Assembly (NCBI GenBank): GCA_947457075.1
Contig: CANGUG010000001.1
Coordinates: 1 to 64,000 of the forward strand
Source of the DNA: Bacteroidota bacterium
Lineage (GTDB): Bacteria; Bacteroidota; Bacteroidia; Chitinophagales; Chitinophagaceae
Direction: 5' to 3'
Length of the DNA stretch: 64,000 nucleotides
Under the pieces are notes generated by a model. The model saw only the letters and a program-made list of their open reading frames with translations. It was not told where the DNA came from and made no database searches. Numbering within the stretch: position 1 is the stretch's first letter; each line of letters opens with the position of its first letter. Shown here piece by piece: positions 6,479 to 15,179 of this stretch. The position numbers and the translations under genes were made by a program.

Positions 6479-9409
6479 TTAATGCTCTACTTGACTATTT
6501 GTTATGTAGTTATATAATGCATCGTCTACCGGTGTATTTAGTCTAAACTTTACTTTTACAACCGAAACATCATTATTAGCATCATCTTTTATGTTGGCCT
6601 GTTTAAAGCTTTCTTGAATAGGCTTTACATCCCCCATATAATAAAAAGCTGCTCCTTCGTCGTTGCTTTTTTTAATAAATAGTGGCAGCCTTAATTCATT
6701 CCCGCCATTTTTTAAGCTAATAATATCAGGGCTATTCAAAGTTCTTTTTGATTTTGACATCCATTCAAATTCAAGTTTATTTAAAAATCCTTCTTCATAT
6801 TTCGTGGTACTAGAAATGCCATCTTCCTTATGGTAGTTTACGAAAATTGCACAATTAGTCTTTTCTGGATTAAACATATAACCACCCACACTTTGAGCCA
6901 AAGGATTTTTATCCCAATTTAAAACCCTAAATACGTCTTTTCTTGAATATTTATTATATAAAACAAATCCCCTAACATATTTTTTCAAATCAAACAAGCG
7001 TTTGAATTTTAAAATTGAGTATTCTATATTGTCAATTAATTGACTTTTAAAGTCATTATTAGATAAAATATTTAAAAATTGTTTAGTTAAGAAAAATTCG
7101 TCTCGAAAATTATCAACAATTTGTAATTTATAAATTTCAGATAAACTTAGAATTTTTGCATCAACTCTATCCGTTGCAAAATTTAAATTTAAATTGTTAA
7201 TTGCAGATAATATTGTTTCTTCTTTGGCTTCATATTTAAATTTAGCTGAATTAATTTCTTTGCATTTTTTTATTTTTAATGAGCCAAATTCTATGAGCTG
7301 AAGTAGAATAATACTCTCTTCAACTCTAATGGCATTATTAATTTCATTTGAAAAAATCTCTAAAATTTTTCTTTGTTGAAAATTTAAATTGTAATTTACA
7401 GATGAATCATTCTCCTCAATAAAATTATAATATGATTTAAATTGTTGTTTCTTATAATCAACAAATAATTCCGGATCTCTGGAGCCATATTCTAAAAAAT
7501 CAACCATTGTAGGTATTCTACCCAATTTATATTTGAGAAGTTCGTAGTCTTTTACCAAATCCTTTTTCTTTGAAAGATTCGCAGTATCAATAGCTGCATA
7601 AATTCTTTCCCTTGTTATACGATCAAAATTGATTGTAGACTGTCCGGGTATTAAATCACTCCCACTTGTCATTAATTTTCTTATGGTATCCTTATTGTAT
7701 GATGAGTCGCCATAGAGGGCAATTGGAACTAAAAAGTTATTATTGTAGTTGCCGATAAAGTCAATTACAGTTAAGTATTCTTTACCATCTGTTTTTCTAA
7801 GACCCCTTCCTAATTGTTGAACAAATATAATTGCAGATTGTGTTGGCCTAAGCATTATAATTTGATTCACCCTTGGAATATCTACCCCTTCATTAAAAAT
7901 ATCAACTGAAAATATAAATTGTATTTTTTCCTCTTTATTATCTGATTCTAGTTGCTCTATTGCATTACTTCTTTCTTCTTCGGTATTTTCTCCTGATAAA
8001 TAAATACTTGGCAATCCTCTTTTAGTAAATTCAGCAGCTAATATTTTACATTCTTCCACTTTTGAACAAAATACTAAACCCCTAACTTCTCCACTATCAC
8101 AACTATAAAAAGAAGATTTTTCAATTATTTTATCTACCCTTTCATTACTTGTAAGCGAATCAAATGATGCATTCTCATCTATAATTTGCCCATTAACTGA
8201 TATGTCCGTAACCCCATAATAATGAAAAGGAGATAGCATTTCTTCTTCTAATGCTTTATGTAACCTGATTTCATAAGCGATATTGTAATCAAAATATTTG
8301 AAAATATCATGACCATCGGTTCTTTCAGGTGTTGCTGTCATTCCCAATAAAAAACCAGGATTAAAATAGTCTAGCACTCTTTTGTATGATTCAGCACCAG
8401 CTCTATGAGTTTCGTCAATGACGATATAATCAAAGTGGTCCTTATTAAATAATTCTAAATTTTCAGGCTTTGAAATAGTTTGTAAAGTTGAAAATAAGAA
8501 GTTGGCATTTACTTCTTTTCTGTTACCAGAAAAAATGCCCATTGACCTTGTAGTTCCAAAGATCGACTTGAAAGTCTCCATTGCCTTATTTGCAATATTA
8601 CCTCTATGTACAATAAATAGAAATGTTTTTGCCTCAACTGCTTTAACATCAAAAGCGGATAAGTATGTTTTACCTGTTCCTGTAGCAGATATTAGTAAAG
8701 CTTTGTTTTTCCCATTTGCCCTAATATTAACTAAATTTCTTAATGCATCATTTTGCATCAAATTGGGTTTAATTACATTTCCATTATCCGGTTTTTGATA
8801 AATTGCCCTAAATTTTGAATTCTTATAAAGTTCTTCATAGGACTTAATGTAATCATCATCAACAATAACACTATTAATAAAATCATTATTAAACTCTTCT
8901 TTAATCTTATTAATTATATAGCTATTTTCTGTTGCAGATGTTTTAATGTTTAATTCCTTATTTGTAGATAAAGCATCTCCAGTTAAATTACTACTTCCAA
9001 TTATCAGATTGTAATAATCTTGTTTCTTAAACAAATACCCCTTAGCATGAAAGTTTGTATTTACGCTTATTCTAAGCTCTATATTTTTGAATTTCAATAA
9101 CTGCCTTAATGCTTCTGGTTGAGTAAAATTTAAATATTGAGAGACTAAGATTTTCCCTTTAATGTTCCTATTTGCTATTTCTTCAAGTGTGTTCTTTAAG
9201 GAAGCGACCCCTCCAGTAGTTACAAAGGCAACAGAAAACCAAAATTCATTACAGCCATTTAATTCATTAATGATTGATGACAATATCTTTTTACCTGCAA
9301 GCTTATCATTCAGTAATATCTTAGGTACAAAATCATTTTGCGAAACAACTTGTTTGTCTACAAAACCTGTTTGCAAACCATTGATTAATTCTACATTAGA
9401 ATATCTCAT
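6479..9409 (-). CDS. PLD-nuclease / DEAD-box helicase protein with DUF3427-like C-terminus
   Basis: A 976-residue multidomain protein. Residues about 25-190 form a phospholipase-D-like nuclease domain with one HxK motif (H121-A-K123) and GSSNLT at 138-143. An SF2 helicase follows: Walker A ATGTGKT (242-248), DETH (332-335), TATPER (358-363) and motif VI QQLGRGLRK. The remaining 400 residues fit the DUF3427 region usual in this architecture. The single HxK suggests a dimeric PLD active site. The start codon overlaps the 3' end of the NUDIX gene by 14 bases. Proteins of this architecture are known in defence islands; the exact action here is unknown. Confidence 0.85.
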   Translation of the reverse strand: MRYSNVELINGLQTGFVDKQVVSQNDFVPKILLNDKLAGKKILSSIINELNGCNEFWFSVAFVTTGGVASLKNTLEEIANRNIKGKILVSQYLNFTQPEALRQLLKFKNIELRISVNTNFHAKGYLFKKQDYYNLIIGSSNLTGDALSTNKELNIKTSATENSYIINKIKEEFNNDFINSVIVDDDYIKSYEELYKNSKFRAIYQKPDNGNVIKPNLMQNDALRNLVNIRANGKNKALLISATGTGKTYLSAFDVKAVEAKTFLFIVHRGNIANKAMETFKSIFGTTRSMGIFSGNRKEVNANFLFSTLQTISKPENLELFNKDHFDYIVIDETHRAGAESYKRVLDYFNPGFLLGMTATPERTDGHDIFKYFDYNIAYEIRLHKALEEEMLSPFHYYGVTDISVNGQIIDENASFDSLTSNERVDKIIEKSSFYSCDSGEVRGLVFCSKVEECKILAAEFTKRGLPSIYLSGENTEEERSNAIEQLESDNKEEKIQFIFSVDIFNEGVDIPRVNQIIMLRPTQSAIIFVQQLGRGLRKTDGKEYLTVIDFIGNYNNNFLVPIALYGDSSYNKDTIRKLMTSGSDLIPGQSTINFDRITRERIYAAIDTANLSKKKDLVKDYELLKYKLGRIPTMVDFLEYGSRDPELFVDYKKQQFKSYYNFIEENDSSVNYNLNFQQRKILEIFSNEINNAIRVEESIILLQLIEFGSLKIKKCKEINSAKFKYEAKEETILSAINNLNLNFATDRVDAKILSLSEIYKLQIVDNFRDEFFLTKQFLNILSNNDFKSQLIDNIEYSILKFKRLFDLKKYVRGFVLYNKYSRKDVFRVLNWDKNPLAQSVGGYMFNPEKTNCAIFVNYHKEDGISSTTKYEEGFLNKLEFEWMSKSKRTLNSPDIISLKNGGNELRLPLFIKKSNDEGAAFYYMGDVKPIQESFKQANIKDDANNDVSVVKVKFRLNTPVDDALYNYITNSQVEH

Positions 9410-9806
9410 GATTTGTATTAATTAGTTTTGTAACAATAGGCAAATCGGCAGCTGCCCAATCCAGTCCAATTAGTTCATCCTTATAGAACCATTTTGCATC
9501 GATATGTTCTTTCAAAACCAATTTGTCGGTATTGGCTTTGCACAAATAACTATGCATTGTTAAATTAAAATCTAAGTATTCATGAGTTACAACCAGAAAT
9601 TTTTCGGCCACATCAATTTCAAGGTTAAGCTCTTCGGCAATTTCCCTTTTAAGGGCAGCTTCTTCATTTTCACCTTCTTCTAATTTACCACCTGGAAATT
9701 CATATTTATAGGAGATATAATCATATTTTCCCTTGTTGCGTTGAACACAAAGTATCTTCTTATTATCTACAATAATTGCAGCACTAACTATATAGTGTTT
9801 TTTCAT
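9396..9806 (-). CDS. NUDIX hydrolase (MutT-like)
   Basis: A 136-residue NUDIX enzyme with a nearly complete box: G40-x5-E46-x7-R54-E55-I-A-E58-E59 (the final Gly is Asn61). The size and the (Q)RNKG...YEFPGGK layout fit MutT-type (deoxy)nucleoside triphosphate pyrophosphohydrolases. It is the first gene of the operon NUDIX - PLD-helicase - MazG - DUF2075, and its end overlaps the helicase start by 14 bases, so the pair is probably translationally coupled. That makes a third nucleotide-cleaning enzyme, after HIT and MazG, at this locus. Confidence 0.88.
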   Translation of the reverse strand: MKKHYIVSAAIIVDNKKILCVQRNKGKYDYISYKYEFPGGKLEEGENEEAALKREIAEELNLEIDVAEKFLVVTHEYLDFNLTMHSYLCKANTDKLVLKEHIDAKWFYKDELIGLDWAAADLPIVTKLINTNHEIF

Positions 9807-9969
9807 AGCTCTAAATTACTAAATCTTATTAGTAATATTTCTAAGATTACAATATATTCTATATTTGTCCCACCATCAATAAGCCTAAAAGATTTACAAA
9901 AATATAAATATTGAAAAGATTACTCTTTGTATTTGGGGTACCATTTTAAAGATTTGCATCTTTTTATTA

Positions 9970-10332
9970 TTATCTTGGTGAAACTAGAATAGTGGGTTCC
10001 TTTAATTTTTTAGTAATTACAACTCTAACCCATCTATGCCTGCAATCGAGACCTCCACACCTATCCCAAACTGAATAGCCTAAACGTGCTGACATAGTTT
10101 CTATATCGCTTCTGGAATATACTCTGCCTAATGAATTTAGCATCTTACAAAAAGGTCTTGATTCAAAATTCTCTGTATCTCTTTCGTCCATCGGAACATC
10201 CTCTTTCCATTCATAGGAATATCTTATTGAAATTTCGGTTATTTCGACTTTCCGGTCTGGGTTGTTTTGAGACATATCTGAACTATCTACTTGAATAGAA
10301 TCTATTGGTTTCTTTTTAAAAATATTAAACAT
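9970..10332 (-). CDS. Hypothetical protein resembling the tail of phage head-morphogenesis proteins
   Basis: A 120-residue protein without signal peptide. The first 30 residues are polar linker. The rest contains DERDTENFESRPFC (about 49-62), SRSDIETMSARLG, and near the end CGGLDCRHRWVRVVI. This spacing of RPFC and C-x-HRW resembles the C-terminal tail of phage Mu gpF / head-morphogenesis proteins, so it may be a domesticated phage piece. It is not a full capsid protein and no other phage gene is near. It stands alone, 163 bases from the NUDIX start. The similarity is from memory of the motif and needs a profile search. Confidence 0.5.
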   Translation of the reverse strand: MFNIFKKKPIDSIQVDSSDMSQNNPDRKVEITEISIRYSYEWKEDVPMDERDTENFESRPFCKMLNSLGRVYSRSDIETMSARLGYSVWDRCGGLDCRHRWVRVVITKKLKEPTILVSPR

Positions 10333-10383
10333 TGATATTGAATTTGAAATTAACCGATAGTGATTATTAAAATAATGAAAGGG

Positions 10384-10977
10384 TTATTGTTTTTGCATAA
10401 TAATTTTACTCAACTCATCTTTTAATTTTTCAAAATCCTCTTTGGTCATCAAACCTAAATCAACTAAATCTTTTGCTTCTTTTAATTTTGCTATTGCTTG
10501 TTCTCTTGTCATTCCAAGTGATTGAATTTCTCCTGTTGCTAATGCCTCCTCAAAATCACTATAGTATTGAGGACATAGACTACAAACTCCCTTACTAATG
10601 ACATAAATTTTAAATCCAGTTCGTTTTGTTCCTCCAACACCAATTTTTTTAACTATAGTATTTGAACCACTTGCATTTACAGATAAGGGTTCTGGAGCCT
10701 TCCCTGCTAATGCATCCATTGCACCGCTACTTTCATAAATATAAGCAAACGTTTTATTAGAGGATGGTCTTCCAATTTTCAAAGTATCTCCAATTTTATA
10801 TTGATGGCCATCTTTTGCTACATAAATATCACACAGAATTGTCTGAAATGGACCTTTGGAAATCGATTTCATTTCCTCATAAGTAATTGTTTTAGTTTCA
10901 TTTTCAGTAGTTGTTTCTTGTGCATTAATCACTGAAGTAGAAATTATTAATAACAATCCAATAATAACTTTTTTCAT
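10384..10977 (-). CDS. Exported protein with C-terminal SHOCT-like segment
   Basis: A 197-residue protein with a signal peptide ending near INA-Q (residue 20). The middle (about 30-150) is unrecognised; it contains a short C-x2-C (CSLC, about residue 131) that could form a disulfide or bind a metal. The last 35 residues (EAKDLVDLGLMTKEDFEKLK) match the SHOCT pattern, a short helical oligomerisation motif usually found at protein ends. It is a single gene between a hypothetical and a PEGA-type lipoprotein on the same strand. No function can be given. Confidence 0.6.
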   Translation of the reverse strand: MKKVIIGLLLIISTSVINAQETTTENETKTITYEEMKSISKGPFQTILCDIYVAKDGHQYKIGDTLKIGRPSSNKTFAYIYESSGAMDALAGKAPEPLSVNASGSNTIVKKIGVGGTKRTGFKIYVISKGVCSLCPQYYSDFEEALATGEIQSLGMTREQAIAKLKEAKDLVDLGLMTKEDFEKLKDELSKIIMQKQ

Positions 10978-11056
10978 AAAAATTAATTTAATCTATACGT
11001 ATACATCTTTTGATTTAAAAATAAAATAAGGAATGGTGTAAACAAAACCATTGAAA

Positions 11057-11098
11057 ATGATATTGAAACCATCTAATAGAGGATGGTTTCAATATCAT
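11057..11098 (-). terminator. Strong hairpin, probable terminator of the PEGA-type gene
   Basis: A perfect 17-bp inverted repeat (11057-11073 with 11082-11098) with an 8-base loop lies 24 bases after the stop of the lipoprotein gene. On the minus strand it is followed by TTTTC. It is long for a simple terminator, but its position fits one. Confidence 0.6.
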
Positions 11099-11122
11099 AA
11101 ATTTTCTATATGCCAAAGTCGT

Positions 11123-11623
11123 TTAGTTAATTTTAACCATGCGAGATTTTACATCTGCACTAACTGTATTTACATCTAGAATTTGCAATGTAGGCTCAAC
11201 TGAAGCTGTTGGCTTATTTAATGAAACACTAATTGGAGGTGTATCTAATTTCCACATAGCACCAGTTGCAGGATCAACAATTAACATTCCCAAGAAACCG
11301 CCAATTAATAAATTTCCAAAATACCAACCATTTAACTTGTAAGTAACTGGTATTATTTGCTCAGCATAGCCATTTGCAGAAATTCTAACCTGATACTCTG
11401 CCTTTGAGAAGAAACCTGCTCCTGACTTTAATGTAACTGTTGCTGGGCTTTGTCCCTTGTAAACCTCTTTTCCTTTTTTATCAGTAATACTTAAATTAGC
11501 ACCATTTGGATTAGTGTTAATGGCAACAGGGTAAGAGCTCTTTCCAAAAATGGATGCACAACTTGTAATAAATAATGGTGCAAACATTAAAAAGGCTGCT
11601 AATTTCAATGTGTGTTTTTTCAT
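11123..11623 (-). CDS. PEGA-like lipoprotein
   Basis: A 166-residue lipoprotein: the signal sequence ends in the lipobox ITSC (Cys at about 22). Residues about 32-95 (VAINTNPNGANLSI...GKEVYKGQSPATVTL...ISANGYAE) match the PEGA-type surface domain, a beta-sandwich with the phrase 'small structure added to a fixed scaffold' seen in many envelope proteins. A glycine-rich hydrophobic stretch (about 103-118) follows and may dip into the membrane. It sits between an XRE regulator and the SHOCT-like exported protein. The role is unknown. Confidence 0.65.
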   Translation of the reverse strand: MKKHTLKLAAFLMFAPLFITSCASIFGKSSYPVAINTNPNGANLSITDKKGKEVYKGQSPATVTLKSGAGFFSKAEYQVRISANGYAEQIIPVTYKLNGWYFGNLLIGGFLGMLIVDPATGAMWKLDTPPISVSLNKPTASVEPTLQILDVNTVSADVKSRMVKIN

Positions 11624-11713
11624 TGTTGTAGTTTGTTTAATTATTCTTACTCTTAAGGATTTTCGGAATGCTCCCCCGTTTTAATGGCTACTGGACTCCA
11701 TTGTGTTCGTTTG

Positions 11714-11971
11714 TTATTTTATGGTCCTTCTTTTTTCAATTTCTTCATTTATACCAGCAAATAATTCTGTCATTTCAATTTCCAATGCTTTAGCTAATTT
11801 GTATACTTGGTATACGGTAGTATTGATTTTACCTAACTCAATTCTACTGATCTGTATATATTCCATATCAGATTCAAAAGCAGTCTTTTCCATAGACCAC
11901 CCCTTCTTGATTCTAAAATTTCTTATAGTTGCCCCTAAGTAACATTGGATATTCTTCTTCTCAACACACAT
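11714..11971 (-). CDS. XRE-family HTH transcriptional regulator
   Basis: An 85-residue protein that is almost only a Cro/C1-type helix-turn-helix (about residues 12-70). The recognition region is MEYIQISRIELGKINTT. It is divergent from the WYL regulator at 12149, and the 177-base gap between them holds a palindrome (12007-12020). It is a clear paralogue of the XRE protein at 59799, sharing the phrase SRIELGKINT. It probably regulates its own promoter and perhaps the neighbouring genes. Confidence 0.85.
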   Translation of the reverse strand: MCVEKKNIQCYLGATIRNFRIKKGWSMEKTAFESDMEYIQISRIELGKINTTVYQVYKLAKALEIEMTELFAGINEEIEKRRTIK

Positions 11972-12006
11972 GTATCAAAGTTGTTATATTTAAATTGTAT
12001 CCACTA

Positions 12007-12020
12007 TATCATAAATGATA
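12007..12020. promoter_or_regulatory. Palindrome in the XRE/WYL divergent promoter region
   Basis: TATCAT-AA-ATGATA is a perfect 6-bp inverted repeat with a 2-base spacer in the middle of the intergenic space between the two divergent regulators. Related TGTATC half-sites occur nearby on the left. It is a reasonable operator for either regulator. Confidence 0.45.
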
Positions 12021-12148
12021 CAGTTCAAAAATTGTAAAATGAAATTCAACTGCCTCTATTGTGAAGTAAGCCTATGAAATCGTCAACTTGGGTCAAATAT
12101 TAAAATTTAACAATATTTAGACCTCACTTGTCTTAATTTTATAATTCA

Positions 12149-12988
12149 ATGCACAATCAGAATAAACTACTAAGGCTATTAGAACTCATATCCGTTTTGC
12201 AGGCAAGTCCTGGAAAGACTATGAAGACCATTGCCAAATTGATTGGAAGTACCGAAAGAACCGTCTACAGATACCTTGATTTATTGAAAGCGGTTGGTTT
12301 TAATGTTGAGAAGGATGACAACAATAAGGTTTACATTGAAAATGGCAGCTTAGATATTAAACAAATGTTTACGGGTGAGGAAATTAAACTGATTCAAGAA
12401 TCCATAAAGGTGGTTGCAAAGAGTAGTCCATTAAAAGACAGTATTATTAAAAAACTATCATTAAACAATGAAGCTTCACTCGCAGGAAATAATTTGTTAA
12501 AAGTGCATCTAAGTAATTTGGTTGAAAAAGTGACTAAAGGCATACAGGAAAGAAAAGTAATTGTTCTTAAAAAGTATTACTCCGCAAATAGTCGGCAAAT
12601 TAGCGACAGACAGGTTGAACCCATTAAGTTTACGGATAACTACACTTCCCTCGTTGCCTATGAAATAGTATCAGGTAGTATAAAGTATTTTAATTTAGAA
12701 CGTATAACCGATGTGCAGGTTAAAAGTCAAAGGATGACCAATGAATCTAAACACGAGGATGTGAAACCAGATGTTTTTGGTTTTGGTGAAAAAGAAAAAT
12801 CATATGAGTTATTCATGAAAATGAGCCTAAGAGCTTGGTTGTTTCTTAAAGTTGAATACCCAATGACCATACCTTATACCAAGAAGGACAAAAAGTCGGG
12901 GGAGTATATTCTTAAAACAACCGTTTATAGTTTAATGCCTGCAAAGCGATTTGCAAAAGGGTTGCCAGGGGAGATTGAGTTTATATAA
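12149..12988 (+). CDS. WYL-domain transcriptional regulator (HTH + WYL)
   Basis: A 279-residue regulator. Residues about 5-60 form a winged HTH of the HTH_11 type (KTMKTIAKLIGSTERTVYRYL). A WYL-like sensor domain follows, around residues 125-220, where the usual WYL core is visible as RQVEPIKF...LVAYE...YFNLERITDV. WYL regulators such as BrxR and CapW control phage-defence loci and bind nucleic acids or nucleotides. Here it is inside the island, divergent from an XRE regulator. Target genes are not evident. Confidence 0.82.
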   Translation: MHNQNKLLRLLELISVLQASPGKTMKTIAKLIGSTERTVYRYLDLLKAVGFNVEKDDNNKVYIENGSLDIKQMFTGEEIKLIQESIKVVAKSSPLKDSIIKKLSLNNEASLAGNNLLKVHLSNLVEKVTKGIQERKVIVLKKYYSANSRQISDRQVEPIKFTDNYTSLVAYEIVSGSIKYFNLERITDVQVKSQRMTNESKHEDVKPDVFGFGEKEKSYELFMKMSLRAWLFLKVEYPMTIPYTKKDKKSGEYILKTTVYSLMPAKRFAKGLPGEIEFI

Positions 12989-13032
12989 ACTAATCAAATA
13001 AATTTTTAGAATAGTGATTTTCTGCAATTAAT

Positions 13033-13180
13033 CCATCTTCAAGAAGCCTAAAAGGATAGCAACCGAGAGTATTACCTTCCACGGTGCTGGAACTAGATGA
13101 CGACAATTAAAGCCAAAATTAATTGTAATCCTCTTCCTACTTTTTACAAAGTGTGAGATTTATACATAAAACCACATATC
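13033..13180 (+). ncRNA. Conserved structured 5' leader, copy A
   Basis: About 148 bases directly before a small ORF are homologous to 52915-53060. Shared blocks in order are TCAAGAA-CC-AAAAGG, AACCGAGAG, CCACGGTGnTGGAA, TAGATGAnGACAATTA, GTGTGA and ACCACnTAnCATGG. The distance from AACCGAGAG to the ATG is 120 bases here and 118 in the other copy. TTCCA/TGGAA forms a hairpin around CGGTGC. It matches no riboswitch known to me. It is probably a cis-regulatory RNA leader. Confidence 0.6.
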
Positions 13181-13387
13181 ATGGAGAAGAAAACAAAAGA
13201 AAAACTGAGTCAAAACAAACCCGCCAAGGATCAATTAACTGAACATTATTTCAAAGGCAGCATTGATGAAAACCTTTAAATCCTTGGAATAAATTCAAGG
13301 GACGCAACCCACGAAAAAATAGGGCAAACAACAATAGTATTCACCAATAAGGTAGAACCTACTCCAAAGGAAGATGATTCCATTTAA
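13181..13387 (+). pseudogene. Small gene interrupted by an in-frame stop
   Basis: ATG at 13181 starts a 32-residue ORF (MEKKTKEKLSQN...) that ends at TAA 13277-13279. The same frame stays open for 35 more codons with coding-like composition (ILGINSRDATHEKIG... to ...TPKEDDSI) and stops at 13385-13387. The simplest reading is a 68-codon gene broken by one nonsense change. The N-terminus MEKKT resembles MDKKT of the gene behind leader copy B at 53061. Function unknown. The 32-residue product could still be made. Confidence 0.5.
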
Positions 13388-13544
13388 GCATCAGTATGGT
13401 CTTTTAAATACAAAAGGCAAAACATGAAGGATTAAGGAATAGAACAAGAAAACAGTTGAAAGGACAAAATTGTATCACGTTTGGTTTATACAAATGGAAA
13501 AAAGGAATAAATACAATAAATTTGAGAATTCAAATACTAATTAT

Positions 13545-14972
13545 ATGAAAAATATTAGACTTATATTGTTTATGGCTATCTCCATAATAGCTTCAAATAA
13601 AACATTTGCAAAGGAAAAAATTGTAATTGATTCTATTAGATTAGAAATAAATGCTTTGCTTAAAGAATTTAATAATAAAGATGTAAAAGTAAATGACAAA
13701 ATTAGTACTGCATTAGAACTTACTTATTATTATTCTGGATATTATCCAGGAGTATTAGTTAAAAAAATGGATAGTGCTATTTACTATAGCGGAATCGCAT
13801 ATACGTTAGCTATAGAAATAAAAGATACAAATTTAATATATCAAGCAGGAACAAGCTATGCAAATTATTATTCAAAATGTGGCAATTTTTCGAAATCTAT
13901 AAGTACCCTATTAGAATTAAAAAATAATCCAATTTTAAATAATTTTAGTTCAGAAATTTATTCGAGTATATCAGATGCATACAGAGAAGCTGGAGATTAT
14001 AAAAATTACTTAAAGTATGCAAGGCAAGAATTGTATCATAATATTAAATATTCGAACTCGAATTTTTATAGCCTTGGTTTCTATGCAACTATAGGAGATG
14101 CATTTTCGAATTTAAACGAACTTGACTCCGCTTACTATTATTACAATAAAGACTATGAAAACTTTTTATTAAACCAAAAAGAATTTACAAAATATGACTC
14201 TAAATTTGACTCAACGAAAAGATTTTTTGCGAATAGATGGATAGTTTTTATGAATATGGGTGAGATTAATTTAAAATTAGGAGAAAATGAAATTGCATTA
14301 ACCTATTTCAAAAAAGTTATTGATGCTATTAACAGAACTACAGAAACTAATGATTGTAATCAATTTTATCTACAAGTTGCAAAATGTTATAATAACTTAA
14401 AGCAAAATAAATTAGCCTTACAATACGCACGAGCTTCTTATAGATTATCTAATTTCTATGTCGATAACAAAAATATGATTGAATCTGCCCATTTTCTATC
14501 TGAAATATTTAAACATAATAAAATGTTAGATAGTGCATATCATTATCAAAGTATTTACATGCATCTTAAAGATTCAATATACAATAACGAGCAAGCAAAT
14601 AATATAGCCATTATAAGCATTGAAGAGAATATTAAACAAGAAAAAATTAAACAACAAATCGAAAAGGAAAAACATGATAGAGAACAGAATCTAATTTTGG
14701 CTGGAATTGGGTTCTTTATACCTGTATTTATTTCACTGGTTTTTTTGGTAAGTAAATGGAGTAAGAAAAAATCTAAATTATTCACTTCACTTGGAATAGC
14801 CTCCTTGTTAATGTTATTTGAATTTATAAGTTTATTGATTCACCCTTATGTAGAAAAATTAACAAACCACAATGTGGCATTTATGTACATAATTCTATTA
14901 ATAATTGCTTCTGCATTGGTGCCGATACATCATAAAATGGAGGCGTACTTAAAAAATTATTTTCAAGAATAA
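13545..14972 (+). CDS. Exported TPR-repeat membrane protein
   Basis: From the ATG at 13545 the product is 475 residues with a signal peptide (ILFMAISIIASNKTFA). An upstream in-frame ATG at 13470 would put 25 polar residues before the signal and is less likely. The periplasmic part has tetratricopeptide-like helical pairs, for example MGEINLKLGENEIALTYFKK and LQVAKCYNNLKQNKLALQYA. Three hydrophobic segments follow at the C-terminus with a short helical linker rich in Glu/Lys before them. It looks like the sensor half of Bacteroidota TPR histidine kinases, but no kinase domain follows. It is very AT-rich. Confidence 0.7.
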   Translation: MKNIRLILFMAISIIASNKTFAKEKIVIDSIRLEINALLKEFNNKDVKVNDKISTALELTYYYSGYYPGVLVKKMDSAIYYSGIAYTLAIEIKDTNLIYQAGTSYANYYSKCGNFSKSISTLLELKNNPILNNFSSEIYSSISDAYREAGDYKNYLKYARQELYHNIKYSNSNFYSLGFYATIGDAFSNLNELDSAYYYYNKDYENFLLNQKEFTKYDSKFDSTKRFFANRWIVFMNMGEINLKLGENEIALTYFKKVIDAINRTTETNDCNQFYLQVAKCYNNLKQNKLALQYARASYRLSNFYVDNKNMIESAHFLSEIFKHNKMLDSAYHYQSIYMHLKDSIYNNEQANNIAIISIEENIKQEKIKQQIEKEKHDREQNLILAGIGFFIPVFISLVFLVSKWSKKKSKLFTSLGIASLLMLFEFISLLIHPYVEKLTNHNVAFMYIILLIIASALVPIHHKMEAYLKNYFQE

Positions 14973-15179
14973 ATCAATTAATAGTTTAAAATGCCAAACT
15001 GCGTTACTCCTTTAAAATTAAGCAGATGCAAGTAATTTTTAGTTAAAATCTTTTGATTACTATTTATAAATGAAATTGCTTTCTATTGAAATATTTATAA
15101 AAAATGTTAATCAGTATCCTAACTAAAAGTAAATACACCAAAAGCATACTCCTTTTATTTTAAATCAAAATCATATTAA

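Noticed and set aside
9860..9867. TATATTTG promoter-like box on the plus strand
   Set aside because: No plus-strand gene follows until 12149, so it is probably a chance match in AT-rich DNA.
13033..13180. Retron ncRNA or known riboswitch
   Set aside because: No reverse transcriptase is near either copy, and the conserved blocks do not match the TPP, cobalamin, SAM, THF, c-di-GMP, fluoride or guanidine consensus elements that I know.
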